A DNA stretch of 64,000 nucleotides from NCBI RefSeq assembly GCF_009695545.1, contig NZ_VUNS01000009.1, forward strand, positions 1-64,000, written 5' to 3'. The notes below the pieces were generated by a model that saw only the letters and a list, made by a program, of their open reading frames with translations, searched no databases and was not told where the DNA came from. The position numbers and the translations under genes were made by a program. The stretch comes from Victivallis lenta. GTDB lineage: Bacteria > Verrucomicrobiota > Lentisphaeria > Victivallales > Victivallaceae. Positions 34,933-43,567 of this stretch are shown here, piece after piece (position 1 is the stretch's first letter; each line of letters starts with the position of its first letter).

Positions 34933-35995
34933 GGTCGATCACTCCCCCGCCGAGCAGAACATCGCCGCGGTAAAAGACCGCCGCCTGTCCCGGCGTGACC
35001 GCCCGCAGAGGATCGGCCGGAACCACCCGGAGCCCGCCGTCCGCGCCGGGCTCGATCCGGCACGGAACCGCGCGGCTGCGGTAACGGATCTGCACTTCCA
35101 TCTCATCACCCTCGGGCGGCACTCCGAGCTGCCACGCCGCGCGGCGGACGGTGAAGCTCCGCGAAAGCAGCGCCTCCGGATCGGTTTCAAGCCGCACATC
35201 CCCCGACTCCGGGTCGATCGATACGACATAGGCCGGCACGCCGAGCGCAACGTTCAGTCCCTTGCGCTGGCCGATCGTAAAAGCGTGCGCGCCCGCATGA
35301 CGGCCGACCGTCCGGCCGCGATAGACAAATCTTCCCGGTTTCGCGGCCAGGCCGCAGAGCCGCCGCAGCGTCTCGCCGAAGCATTCGCCGCCGACCTGAA
35401 AACAGGCGTCCTGGCTGTCCGGCTTCTGCGAGGTGACGAGCCCGAGCCCGGCCGCGATCCTGCGAACCTCGCTCTTCTCCATCGCGCCGACCGGAAACGA
35501 CAGTTTCCCGAGCTCCCGCTGAGTCAGCCGGTACAGGAAATAACTCTGGTCCTTCCGGGGATCGTCGCCGCGCCGCAGCACGGCCCCGGCCGTTTCGTGC
35601 GAGAGCTTCGCATAGTGTCCGGTCAGCACGCGCGCTGCGCCCAGCTCCTCCGCCAGGTCGGCCAGGATGCCGAACTTGACCAGCAGATTGCAGTCGCAGC
35701 ACGGATTCGGGGTCCGGCCCGCCATATATTCGCGCGCCGAGGGCTCGAGGACCCGCTCCCGGAACCGCCCGAATCCCTCGATGTAGCGGTGCGTGATCCC
35801 GAGCGTGCGCACGACCTGCTCCACCGCGGCCTCGTCGTTTCTGGACGCGCAGAGCTGCGCGCTCGAAAACGCCGGGTCCGGATGCTTCAGCCGCAGCGTG
35901 ACGCCGATCACCTCGCAGCCCGCCTGCACTGCCAGAGCCGCCGCGACCGACGAATCCACGCCTCCCGACAACGCGACAATCACCTTTTCCTTCAT
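34922..35995 (-). CDS. mnmA: tRNA-specific 2-thiouridylase
   Basis: 357-residue enzyme that thiolates U34 of Lys, Glu and Gln tRNAs. It has the PP-loop VALSGGVDSSVAA at the N-terminus, the catalytic cysteines in TPNPCCDCNLLVKF and DSQDACF, and SYFLYRLTQREL, all at expected spacings, followed by the C-terminal beta-barrel with HAFTIGQRKG. Family assignment is strong. First gene of an operon with rlmH, from a promoter divergent from clpC. Confidence 0.97.
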   Translation of the reverse strand: MKEKVIVALSGGVDSSVAAALAVQAGCEVIGVTLRLKHPDPAFSSAQLCASRNDEAAVEQVVRTLGITHRYIEGFGRFRERVLEPSAREYMAGRTPNPCCDCNLLVKFGILADLAEELGAARVLTGHYAKLSHETAGAVLRRGDDPRKDQSYFLYRLTQRELGKLSFPVGAMEKSEVRRIAAGLGLVTSQKPDSQDACFQVGGECFGETLRRLCGLAAKPGRFVYRGRTVGRHAGAHAFTIGQRKGLNVALGVPAYVVSIDPESGDVRLETDPEALLSRSFTVRRAAWQLGVPPEGDEMEVQIRYRSRAVPCRIEPGADGGLRVVPADPLRAVTPGQAAVFYRGDVLLGGGVIDHAD

Positions 35996-36025
35996 AAAAT
36001 TCCTCCCGGAAACACGCTTTTCGAT

Positions 36026-36054
36026 AGTATAAAGTAAAATGATTAACTTTTCAA
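36026..36054 (-). promoter_or_regulatory. sigma-70-like promoter of mnmA-rlmH
   Basis: On the minus strand TTGAAA (36054-36049) and TATACT (36031-36026) with a 17-bp spacer. Its -35 almost touches the -35 of the divergent clpC promoter. Confidence 0.65.
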
Positions 36055-36055
36055 G

Positions 36056-36083
36056 TTGATTTGTGAAAAAAAGCGGTTATATT
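36056..36083 (+). promoter_or_regulatory. sigma-70-like promoter of clpC
   Basis: TTGATT at 36056-36061 and TATATT at 36078-36083 with a 16-bp spacer, 45 nt upstream of the clpC start. No CIRCE element or CtsR box was recognised. Confidence 0.5.
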
Positions 36084-36127
36084 GACTTAAACCTGAACTG
36101 CTGATGCAACTTGAGAGGAGGAGCATA

Positions 36128-38629
36128 ATGGCAAAACCAGAAGACAACAATTTCGGGAATCTGACACCGCGCGCACGGCAGATCCTGCTTCTTGCGAAGC
36201 AGGAGGCCGAGCGGTTCAATCACGATCATATCGGCACCGAGCACCTGCTGCTCGGCATTCTCTGCCTGAACGAGGGAGTCGCGGTCAACGTGCTGAAATC
36301 GCTCGGGCTCAATCTCGCCCAGCTCCGGCTGGAGGTCGAAAAGTCCTGCGGAATCGGCGGGGCGACCCAGACGGACGGGCCGCTGCCGCTGACACCGCGG
36401 CTCAAGCGCGTTCTGATGCTGGCCGCAACCGAGGCGCAGGCGATGAACTACAACTTCGTCGGCACCGAGCACCTGCTGCTCGCGATCCTGCGCGAAGGCG
36501 AAAGCGCCGCCGCGCGGATATTGCAGAATCTGAACGTGAATCTCGACGAGGTGCGGCAGGCGGTCATCAAGACGCTCGACTCGGACTACCTGCCCGAAAA
36601 CAATGACGACCAGTCCGAACCGCCGAACCTCCCGCCGCAGCAGCAGAGCGGCCAGGGCGGAACGCAGCAGAGCAGCCAGGAGGGGCTGAACGCCCTGAAC
36701 GCCTTCGGGCGCAACCTGACCGATCTCGCGGCGAAGGGCGAACTCGACCCGGTGATCGGGCGCACGGACGAAATCGAACGCGTGATCCAGGTGCTCTGCC
36801 GGCGGACCAAGAACAACCCGGTCCTGATCGGCGAGGCCGGCGTCGGCAAAACCGCCATCCTCGAAGGGCTGGCGGAGGCGATCGTCGCCAAGAAGGTGCC
36901 GGACCTGCTCGCGGACAAGATGGTCTATGCGATCGACCTGCCGCTCATGGTGGCGGGAACCAAATACCGCGGCCAGTTCGAAGAGCGGATCAAGGCGGTC
37001 ATCGACGAGGTCCGCAACTCCGGCAAGGTCATTCTGTTCATCGACGAGCTGCACACGATCGTCGGGGCCGGCGGCGCCGAGGGCGCGATGGACGCGGCGA
37101 ACATCATCAAGCCGGCGCTGTCGCGCGGCGAGCTCCAGTGCGTCGGCGCAACCACGCTCGACGAATACCGCAAGGGCATCGAAAAGGATGCCGCGCTAGA
37201 ACGCCGGTTCCAGCCGGTGCTGGTCAATCCGCCGAGCGTCGAGGATTCGATCAAGATCCTCGAAGGGCTCAAGGAAACCTACGAGAAACACCACCACGTG
37301 CAGTATGCGAAAGGTTCGCTCGAAGCGGCGGTGAAGCTCTCCGACCGCTACATCACGGGCCGTTTCCTGCCGGACAAGGCGATCGACGTCATGGACGAGG
37401 CCGGCGCACGGGCGCGGATCAGCAGCGTCTGCCCGCCGCCCGACACCACGCTCGCCGAGCAGGAGATCGAGTCCGCCAAGGCGAACAAGGAGGCCGCGAT
37501 CGTCGAGCAGAACTTCGAAGCCGCCGCCAAGTGGCGCGACCGTGAACGCGAGCTCAAGCGCAATCTGCAGGATCTGCAGGACAAGTGGCGGCAGGAGTGC
37601 GCCGAGAAGAAGACGGTCATCAGCAAAAGCGATATCGCCGCCGTGGTGGCGAAACTGACCGGCGTCCCGCTTCAGCAGATGGAGGAAGGCGAGAGCAAGA
37701 AGCTGCTCCGGATGGAGTCCGAACTCAAGAAAACCGTCATCGGGCAGGACAACGCGGTCGGGATCATCTCCCGCGCGCTGCGCCGCAGCCGCGCCGACCT
37801 GAAGAATCCGGCGCGCCCGATCGGATCGTTCATCTTCCTCGGACCGACCGGCGTCGGCAAAACGCTGCTGGCCAAGGCGCTGGCGGAGTTCATGTTCGGC
37901 GACCAGGACGCGCTGATCCAGGTCGATATGTCCGAATACATGGAGAAGTTCAACGTGTCGCGTCTCGTCGGCTCGCCGCCGGGCTACGTCGGCCACGGGG
38001 AAGGCGGAGAGCTGACCGAAAAGGTCCGCCGCCGCCCGTATTCGGTCGTGCTGTTCGACGAGATCGAAAAAGCGCACCCGGACGTCATGCACATGCTGCT
38101 GCAGATTCTCGAGGAGGGGCGGATCACCGACACGCTCGGCCGCCGCATCGATTTCCGCAACACGATCATCATCATGACCAGCAATGTCGGGGCGGAACAG
38201 CTAGCGAAGGGTTCCGGGCCGCTCGGCTTCGGCAGCGACTCCATCGAGTCGGTCAATGCCGATGAAAAGCTTCTCGGCATCGCCAAGAAGTTCTTCAAGC
38301 CGGAGTTCATCAACCGCGTCGACGACATCATCGTCTTCCGGAAGCTGAACAAGGAGGACCTGCTCGCAATCATCGACATCGAGCTCGGCAAGCTGCGCGA
38401 GCGGCTGCTCGGCCGCAGGCTCGACTTCGAGATCTCGAACGAAGTCAAGGACTTCCTGATCGCGAAGGGGTACGAACCGGAGTTCGGCGCCCGTCCGCTG
38501 CGGCGTGCGGTCGAACGCTTCATCGAGGACCCGCTGGCGGAAGAACTGCTGCGCGGCACCTTCGAAAAGGCGAAGAAGGTCCGGGTCGAGCTCGATCAGC
38601 AGAAGATCCTGTTCTTCCCGGAAAAGTAA
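36128..38629 (+). CDS. clpC: ATP-dependent Clp protease ATPase subunit
   Basis: 833-residue AAA+ unfoldase that feeds substrates to ClpP. The double Clp N domain (two repeats with [15 protein letters not shown] and [16 protein letters not shown]) is followed by AAA+ domain 1 with Walker A GEAGVGKT (residue about 235), a UVR-type coiled segment ([18 protein letters not shown]), and AAA+ domain 2 with GPTGVGKT (about 572), MSEYMEKF and GYVGHGEGG. The UVR region and the double N domain mark ClpC rather than ClpB. mcsA, mcsB and ctsR are not adjacent. Start ATG at 36128 follows AGGAGGAG. A terminator is at 38650-38684. Confidence 0.95.
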   Translation: MAKPEDNNFGNLTPRARQILLLAKQEAERFNHDHIGTEHLLLGILCLNEGVAVNVLKSLGLNLAQLRLEVEKSCGIGGATQTDGPLPLTPRLKRVLMLAATEAQAMNYNFVGTEHLLLAILREGESAAARILQNLNVNLDEVRQAVIKTLDSDYLPENNDDQSEPPNLPPQQQSGQGGTQQSSQEGLNALNAFGRNLTDLAAKGELDPVIGRTDEIERVIQVLCRRTKNNPVLIGEAGVGKTAILEGLAEAIVAKKVPDLLADKMVYAIDLPLMVAGTKYRGQFEERIKAVIDEVRNSGKVILFIDELHTIVGAGGAEGAMDAANIIKPALSRGELQCVGATTLDEYRKGIEKDAALERRFQPVLVNPPSVEDSIKILEGLKETYEKHHHVQYAKGSLEAAVKLSDRYITGRFLPDKAIDVMDEAGARARISSVCPPPDTTLAEQEIESAKANKEAAIVEQNFEAAAKWRDRERELKRNLQDLQDKWRQECAEKKTVISKSDIAAVVAKLTGVPLQQMEEGESKKLLRMESELKKTVIGQDNAVGIISRALRRSRADLKNPARPIGSFIFLGPTGVGKTLLAKALAEFMFGDQDALIQVDMSEYMEKFNVSRLVGSPPGYVGHGEGGELTEKVRRRPYSVVLFDEIEKAHPDVMHMLLQILEEGRITDTLGRRIDFRNTIIIMTSNVGAEQLAKGSGPLGFGSDSIESVNADEKLLGIAKKFFKPEFINRVDDIIVFRKLNKEDLLAIIDIELGKLRERLLGRRLDFEISNEVKDFLIAKGYEPEFGARPLRRAVERFIEDPLAEELLRGTFEKAKKVRVELDQQKILFFPEK

Positions 38630-38649
38630 ACCGCCGGAACAGACAGACG

Positions 38650-38684
38650 CGCCCCGGAATCCGACATGGGTTCCGGGGCGTTTT
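38650..38684 (+). terminator. rho-independent terminator of clpC
   Basis: A 10-bp GC-rich stem (38650-38659 with 38671-38680, 11-nt loop) followed by TTTT, 20 nt after the clpC stop. The following 230 nt up to the LOG gene show nothing recognisable. Confidence 0.85.
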
Positions 38685-38913
38685 CATGCGGAAGCAGAGC
38701 GCCGGTACGATTGCCGGCACGCAAAGCGGCAGAACCGCCGGAATCCGCCCCCCCCCTGCCGCTCTTCCGCCGCTTCAGCGAAACGCGCGGAAAGGCCGCA
38801 GCCCGGAAGAACCGTGCCTCCGGGAAGTTACGGTGCGGCGGGCGGGCCCGCTGCGCCCGCTCTCCGGAACCTGCATCCGCGGCCCCCGGAGACAGCAAGG
38901 CACGGCAGCACCG

Positions 38914-39621
38914 TCACTGCCTGACCGTAGTGCGGAAGCCGAAGCGGTGACACATCAGGAGATAGCTGACCGCCTCCTCCGCCGAATCGACGAGGTGGAA
39001 GAGCTCCATATCCGCGGGAGAGATCGTCTTTTCCTTAACCAGCACGTTCTTGAACCAGTGCAGCAGCCCGCTCCAGAAATCCTTGCCGACCAGGATCACC
39101 GGAATCCGGTTGATCTTGCCGGTCTGGATCATGGTCAGAACTTCGCAGAGCTCGTCGAGCGTGCCGAAGCCGCCCGGGTACACGATGATCGCCGTCGAAT
39201 ATTTCAGGAAGCAGACCTTCCGCACGAAGAAGTAGCGGAACGAAAGCGAATTGGTCTGGTAATGGTTCGGATGCTGCTCCATCGGCAACTCGATATTGAG
39301 CCCGACCGACTTGCCGCCCGCGTCGAAGGCTCCCTTCGACGCCCCGCCCATAATGCCGGGACCGCCGCCGGTGATGACGCCGTATCCATTTTCCACCAGC
39401 AGCCTGCCGAGCGCGCATGCCGACTTGAAATCCGGATTGTCCTCCGCCGTACGCGCCGAACCGAACACGGCAACCAGCCGCTCCGGCAGCTGGCTCATAT
39501 CCTCGAACGACTCGACGAATTCGGACATGATCCGCAAAATCCGCCAGGAGTCGACCGGCATGAAGTCGTGATTGTTGAAGCTGCCTCCCCCGTTCGGGCC
39601 GTCAAACTGATTTTCCATCAT
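38914..39621 (-). CDS. LOG-family Rossmann-fold protein (TIGR00730-like)
   Basis: 235-residue protein of the LOG (formerly lysine-decarboxylase-like) family, whose characterised members release nucleobases from nucleoside 5'-monophosphates. Key motifs are VAVFGSART, GYGVITGGGPGIMGGASKGA, FFVRKVCFLKYS and the catalytic PGGFGTLDELCEVLT. The substrate is not known for bacterial members of this kind. ATG at 39621 is chosen because GGAGGA lies 7 nt upstream, while the ATG at 39636 overlaps that site. The start of the conserved part is around residue 40, after a Gly/Asn-rich head. Confidence 0.88.
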   Translation of the reverse strand: MMENQFDGPNGGGSFNNHDFMPVDSWRILRIMSEFVESFEDMSQLPERLVAVFGSARTAEDNPDFKSACALGRLLVENGYGVITGGGPGIMGGASKGAFDAGGKSVGLNIELPMEQHPNHYQTNSLSFRYFFVRKVCFLKYSTAIIVYPGGFGTLDELCEVLTMIQTGKINRIPVILVGKDFWSGLLHWFKNVLVKEKTISPADMELFHLVDSAEEAVSYLLMCHRFGFRTTVRQ

Positions 39622-39656
39622 TGCAGATTCCTCCATTCATGGTATCATATGTCAGG

Positions 39657-39685
39657 AATATACCAGCCGCCTCCCGCGAAGTCAA
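39657..39685 (-). promoter_or_regulatory. sigma-70-like promoter of the LOG gene
   Basis: On the minus strand TTGACT (39685-39680) and TATATT (39662-39657) with a 17-bp spacer, 36 nt upstream of the start. Confidence 0.65.
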
Positions 39686-39726
39686 GTCCGGGAGAACACT
39701 TTCCCCGAAAATCGAAAATGCCGGAC

Positions 39727-39755
39727 TTGACGAATCCTCTCCGCCGTGGTATCTT
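39727..39755 (+). promoter_or_regulatory. sigma-70-like promoter of the CAT-like gene
   Basis: TTGACG at 39727-39732 and TATCTT at 39750-39755 with a 17-bp spacer. No leader peptide or attenuator of the inducible cat type is visible in the 24 nt before the start. Confidence 0.55.
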
Positions 39756-39778
39756 TCCGGAAAGAGGAGGACGATTTT

Positions 39779-40429
39779 ATGAAAAAAGCGGAATTCCTGC
39801 CGTTCGATCCCGAAAACTGGCCGCGCCGGAGCCATTTCGAGCACTACCGGAAGTCGGGCTGTTCCTTCAACCTGACCGCCAAAGTCAACATCCGGAGCTT
39901 TCTCGACACCTGCCGGCGAACCGGGGTGCGGAGCTATCCCGCGCTCGCCGTGCTCGTGACGCAGACCGTGAACCGAATCCCCGAATTCCGCACCGCCGTC
40001 GATGCGGACGGGCGGCCGGGATACTGGGAGTACGTCTCTCCCTCGCTGCCGGTTTTCCATGAAGAGGACCACACCTTTTCGTGCTTCTGCACTCCCTACG
40101 ACCCGGACGCGCGCAATTTCTATGACGCGCTGACCGCCGACCTCGAACGCCGCAGCAGGGAACGCGGCATCCTGCTCGGCGAATTTCCGCCGAATCTGGT
40201 CCATCTCTCCTGCCTGCCGTGGTTCCCGACAACGGCTTTTTCGCTTGAGCTTCAGGATGCCGGCTGTCTCGCCCCGGTCATCACCTGGGGCAGATACGAG
40301 TCCGCCGACGGACGGACGCTCCTGCCGGTTTCGCTGCGGCTCAACCATGCCGCCGCGGACGGCTGGCACGCCTCCCTCTTTCTCCGGCTGCTCGAAGAAA
40401 GTGCGGCAAATTTCAATATACTGTCTTGA
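39779..40429 (+). CDS. chloramphenicol acetyltransferase-like protein (type A)
   Basis: 216-residue protein with the complete type A CAT layout: FDPENWPRRSHFEHYRKSG at the start, YPALAVLVTQTVNRIPEFR, PVFHEEDHTFSCF, LSCLPWFPTTAFSLEL, and the catalytic HxxxDG in LRLNHAAADGWH (His about 190, Asp about 194). Length equals classical CAT. Whether it acetylates chloramphenicol or another small acceptor cannot be read; chromosomal CAT-like proteins of anaerobes may differ. Excellent ribosome site (AAGAGGAGG, 8-nt spacing), own promoter, and a divergent LOG gene. No mobile element flanks it and base use matches the neighbours. Confidence 0.85.
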   Translation: MKKAEFLPFDPENWPRRSHFEHYRKSGCSFNLTAKVNIRSFLDTCRRTGVRSYPALAVLVTQTVNRIPEFRTAVDADGRPGYWEYVSPSLPVFHEEDHTFSCFCTPYDPDARNFYDALTADLERRSRERGILLGEFPPNLVHLSCLPWFPTTAFSLELQDAGCLAPVITWGRYESADGRTLLPVSLRLNHAAADGWHASLFLRLLEESAANFNILS

Positions 40430-40453
40430 CTATTCGGTTTATCAAACTATATT
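40426..40453 (+). promoter_or_regulatory. sigma-70-like promoter overlapping the CAT stop
   Basis: TTGACT at 40426-40431 (over the CAT stop codon) and TATATT at 40448-40453 with a 16-bp spacer, 23 nt before the start at 40477. Confidence 0.6.
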
Positions 40454-40476
40454 GAATCAGAAAGGGAGGCGTGATC

Positions 40477-41043
40477 ATGAAAAAGCTGTCCGTTCTCCTT
40501 CGAACCGCTGTGCTGTTCGGCTGCATCTCGGTCTGGGCCGGCGAATCGGCCGTCAAAACCACAGCCCCGGCCCCCGCAGCGGAACAGCCGGAACAGGCAA
40601 AGCCGCTGAATCCGGGTTCACTCGTCGGTTCGGTGAAAATCGGCGATGCGACGATCGTCACGACTCCCGGCGGAAAATCCGAAGTGCTGATAGAAACCGG
40701 CAATACGGTCATCTTCCAGAAAAACGGAGCCTCGACCTTCACCGAAGTCCCGTGCAAAGGGGAGACTCCGCAGTTCGTGCACGACTCCGGCGGGAAGGTC
40801 ATCGGGCCGCTGTCCGTCGGCAGCGCGCCGAAAATACGGCCGCGCCCGAATCCGGTCCCTTCCGCAGCATCGCCATCGCCCGGTACGGGGGCGGAACGCG
40901 AAAGCGCGAACCGTTCCGGCTCGACGCGAAGCACGCCTTCCGCCCGGCAGAACCGCCCGTCGCCGATCGAACGCTCGGAGCGGCCGAGCCGCAGTACGAT
41001 GCCGAGCTCGCCGTTCCTGCGCCCGAATCCGATTCGCCGCTGA
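40477..41043 (+). CDS. small secreted hypothetical protein
   Basis: 188-residue exported protein (signal MKKLSVLLRTAVLFGCISVW followed by AG). The mature part has a short beta-rich core (VGSVKIGDATIVTTPGGKSE, GNTVIFQKNG) and a Ser/Pro/Arg-rich disordered tail. No family was recognised. Start at 40477 has AAAGGGAGG upstream. Followed after 15 nt by a membrane protein gene, so probably one transcript. Confidence 0.55.
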   Translation: MKKLSVLLRTAVLFGCISVWAGESAVKTTAPAPAAEQPEQAKPLNPGSLVGSVKIGDATIVTTPGGKSEVLIETGNTVIFQKNGASTFTEVPCKGETPQFVHDSGGKVIGPLSVGSAPKIRPRPNPVPSAASPSPGTGAERESANRSGSTRSTPSARQNRPSPIERSERPSRSTMPSSPFLRPNPIRR

Positions 41044-41058
41044 GCGGAGGATTTGAAA

Positions 41059-42021
41059 ATGACGAGACAAAAGCTGCCTATCTTTTTCGTTGCCGGATTT
41101 CTCGTCGTTGCACAGCTATTTTTAGCCGTAACGCTATTTCTGCCGCAATTTTTTGGTATTGCACTCGGCAGCCTCGGTGTCGGCCTGGGCACCTGGCAGG
41201 TGTTGCGGTTCGACAAATCCATCGGCAATTTTCCACAATGGGGAAAATGGACCATTCTGCTGGGGCTGGGGCTCATCTTCTGGGGGCTGATCGGTTTCAT
41301 CGGTTCCTACCGGATCTTTCCCGAAAGCCTTCTACCGCAATACGCACCGTATTTCTGGCCGCGTGCCGTGTCTGCATTGCTGGTATTCGGGGGACTCACC
41401 ATCATTCAGTCCGGTCTCGAGGCATCGGTTTCAGAACATGCCGGACAGGATAAAGCGGAACTGACTCCGGTAATCTGGATGTTCAAATTCCTGCCGCTCA
41501 TTCTGCTGAACATCACAGTGGACAGCGATCTCGCCGAAGAAGAAACAAAGTATCTCATCATCCACAGCATCACCTTCGCAGGGCTGCTGATCTGGATGTT
41601 CGCTGATCTTATTCTGGCCGTCTTTCACAAACCGCGCGGCAGGTATCTGTTCCGCGCCACTGTCATGTTTGCAGTCCTTTTCATTCTCGGCTGTATTCTC
41701 CCGGCCAACGGAATCCGGGAACCCACCAAACGCATCGCGTGCCGGAATAACCTCAGGCAGCTGCAATTCATGCTGGAGCAATATCTTGCCGACGAACATT
41801 CCCTGCCTCCGGACCTGAAAACACTCCATGACGGCGGATATCTGTCGGAGCCGGGCACCTGCGTCTGCCCGACCCGGTCCGGTCCGGCCGTTTCGCCGGA
41901 TGCCTTTCGGACCGATTATCTCTACACGGTCGAAAACGATATCGTCACGCTGGCCGACAAACCGGACAACCATCCGCACGGCTTCGTCAACAAAATCAGC
42001 TTTCCGCTTTCGAGCCCCTGA
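41059..42021 (+). CDS. polytopic membrane protein ending in a pilin-like helix and head
   Basis: 320-residue protein with about six hydrophobic segments (for example LPIFFVAGFLVVAQLFLAV, WTILLGLGLIFWGLIGFIGS, FAGLLIWMFADLILAVF). The last helix runs directly into ILPANGIREPTKRIACRNNL and then QLQFMLEQYLADEHSLPPDL with a Cys-containing small head (EPGTCVCPTRSG). This is the layout of the alpha-1 helix and head of the DUF1559-type pseudopilins in the same window (compare [20 protein letters not shown] and LLYAQ), but without a prepilin leader. ATG at 41059 is nine bases after GGAGG. The role is unknown; it may be a membrane-tethered partner of pseudopilins. Confidence 0.55.
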   Translation: MTRQKLPIFFVAGFLVVAQLFLAVTLFLPQFFGIALGSLGVGLGTWQVLRFDKSIGNFPQWGKWTILLGLGLIFWGLIGFIGSYRIFPESLLPQYAPYFWPRAVSALLVFGGLTIIQSGLEASVSEHAGQDKAELTPVIWMFKFLPLILLNITVDSDLAEEETKYLIIHSITFAGLLIWMFADLILAVFHKPRGRYLFRATVMFAVLFILGCILPANGIREPTKRIACRNNLRQLQFMLEQYLADEHSLPPDLKTLHDGGYLSEPGTCVCPTRSGPAVSPDAFRTDYLYTVENDIVTLADKPDNHPHGFVNKISFPLSSP

Positions 42022-42029
42022 GAGGCGAT

Positions 42030-42058
42030 TTGCATAAAACCGCCCCATGCGGTATAGT
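42030..42058 (+). promoter_or_regulatory. sigma-70-like promoter of the SGNH hydrolase gene
   Basis: TTGCAT at 42030-42035 and TATAGT at 42053-42058 with a 17-bp spacer, starting 9 nt after the stop of the preceding gene and 31 nt before the next start. Confidence 0.6.
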
Positions 42059-42089
42059 ATCCACGCAACCAACGCGGAGGAGTCTGTCT

Positions 42090-42800
42090 ATGAAATTCCG
42101 AAAACTTCTGTCGGCCGCGATTCTTTTTTTCGCGGCATTTTTCGTTCGCGGCGTCGAAGTCGTCAATGCCGGGCATTCGGGCTGGAACTCGCGGCAACTG
42201 CGCGAAATTTTCCGGCAGGAGCTCGATAAAAACAGGCCGGACCTCATCATCCTGATGGTCGGAACCAACGACAACCTGAACAGCTACAACCTCGTCCCGC
42301 CGGAAGAGTTCGAGAAAAACCTGACCGCGATGGCCGAGGCCGCCAGAGCCTCCGGCGCCGAGCTCCTGCTCTGCGAAATCCCGAACGCCTGCCAGGAGCT
42401 CATGCAGAAACGGCACAAAGCCGATTTCTTCCGCCGCGAAACCGCCGAAGACAAGGTCCGCCGCGCCAACCAAATCGTCGCGGCCGTGGCCGAAGCGCAG
42501 CGCATCCCCCTCCTGAAAACCACCGAAATCCTCGGGAAAGCCACGACCGACGCGGCCAGTCTCATCCGCAATCCGGCCAACTCCGGCAACGAGGACGGCG
42601 TACACCCGACTCCGAACGGCTATTTCCGCCTGGCCGACGCCATCGCGAAGCGGATCAAAGCCGAACAATGGAAGCCGAAGCGCATTCTCTGCATCGGCGA
42701 CAGCATCACCTTCGGCGCCGCGGTCAAAGGAGCCGGAACCGCCGCTCCCGACGCAGAAACCTATCCCGGCCGCCTCGCCCGGGAATTGAACGCCAGATAG
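42090..42800 (+). CDS. secreted SGNH/GDSL-type hydrolase, circularly permuted
   Basis: 236-residue exported protein (signal MKFRKLLSAAILFFAAFFVR). Catalytic blocks are present but in changed order: block II AGHSGWNS (residues 27-34), block III VGTNDN (57-62), block V with the Asp-His pair in EDGVHPTPNGY (168-178), and only then block I with the nucleophile Ser in CIGDSITFG (201-209, Ser about 205). The protein ends in PGRLARELNAR, which normally leads straight into EVVNAGxSG, the part that here begins the mature chain. No second domain or frameshift remnant follows the TAG at 42798. The natural fold would be complete. Esterase or deacetylase activity on glycans is likely for the family. GGAGGAG is 7 nt before the ATG. 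Confidence 0.8.
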   Translation: MKFRKLLSAAILFFAAFFVRGVEVVNAGHSGWNSRQLREIFRQELDKNRPDLIILMVGTNDNLNSYNLVPPEEFEKNLTAMAEAARASGAELLLCEIPNACQELMQKRHKADFFRRETAEDKVRRANQIVAAVAEAQRIPLLKTTEILGKATTDAASLIRNPANSGNEDGVHPTPNGYFRLADAIAKRIKAEQWKPKRILCIGDSITFGAAVKGAGTAAPDAETYPGRLARELNAR

Positions 42801-42848
42801 TCCCCATGCCCTCAACCGCCGCCCGGCACGGCGGGCGGCACAGGCCGG

Positions 42849-43547
42849 TCAGCGAAGATTTTTGATCAGCTCCTCGCGCTGCCGGAAGAGCTCGCGCAAA
42901 GCGCGCATCTCCTCGAGCATCCGTTCCGGCGGATACTCTGCCGCGGATGCCCGCAGTTTCAGGAAGCCATCGCAGATTTTGTCGTCGATGTGGGCGGAGG
43001 CCTTCACGCTCTCGGCCGCAAACCGCGCCGCTTCGGCCAGCCGGCCGCTTTCCCTCAGGAGCTCCGTCTCCCGCGGGAAACGCGTTTTGAGCTCCGACAG
43101 CAGAGCGGCCGACTCAAGCTTGAAGCCGGTCTTGTTCCGTTCCGTCACCGCAAAGCCGGTCACCCCCTCAACCGCCGCCCGGCCGGCCAGGCCGAACAGC
43201 AGCTGCATGATCAGCGTGACGCCGAAGCCGATGATCTGCACGACCAGGAGCGTCCGGGTCGAAATGCCGTTCCCATAGACGGGAATCATGATCATCGTGA
43301 AAATAAAATAGCCGACCACCACCACACCGCTGCCGGCGCGGAACAGCCCGAAGCTCTCCTTCAGACGGCTGCCGAAATCGGCGAACGAAAATCCGAACAT
43401 GGCCTCAGCCAGCATGATCGGCACGAGGGTGACCCAGAATCCGGTGTCCCGCTCCGGACTTTCCACCAGCAGCAGCCCGGCGGCCGCCGTCATCCCGAGA
43501 AGCAGCAGCGTGATGACCGGCCATACCAGTTTCGATTTGCCTGACAT
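42849..43547 (-). CDS. membrane protein with C-terminal coiled coil
   Basis: 232-residue protein with four hydrophobic helices (LVWPVITLLLLGMTAAAGLL, FWVTLVPIMLAEAMFGFSFA, AGSGVVVVGYFIFTMIMIPV, TLLVVQIIGFGVTLIMQLLF) and a charged helical C-terminal half (ERMLEEMRALRELFRQREEL). No family was recognised. ATG at 43547 has AAAGGAGA at suitable distance. The upstream same-strand reading (a CPNCGG turn before 43595) may be a remnant of the decayed SPFH gene. It converges with the SGNH hydrolase gene. Confidence 0.6.
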   Translation of the reverse strand: MSGKSKLVWPVITLLLLGMTAAAGLLLVESPERDTGFWVTLVPIMLAEAMFGFSFADFGSRLKESFGLFRAGSGVVVVGYFIFTMIMIPVYGNGISTRTLLVVQIIGFGVTLIMQLLFGLAGRAAVEGVTGFAVTERNKTGFKLESAALLSELKTRFPRETELLRESGRLAEAARFAAESVKASAHIDDKICDGFLKLRASAAEYPPERMLEEMRALRELFRQREELIKNLR

Positions 43548-43567
43548 GATTTCGCGTCTCCTTTCCA

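Noticed and set aside
36000-36127. A CIRCE or CtsR operator before clpC.
   Set aside because: No matching inverted repeat or heptad pair was found in the clpC-mnmA gap, only two back-to-back sigma-70-like promoters.
42800-42848. A second, broken SGNH domain after the hydrolase stop.
   Set aside because: None of the frames after 42800 resembles a block II or III sequence, which supports real permutation rather than a truncated tandem.
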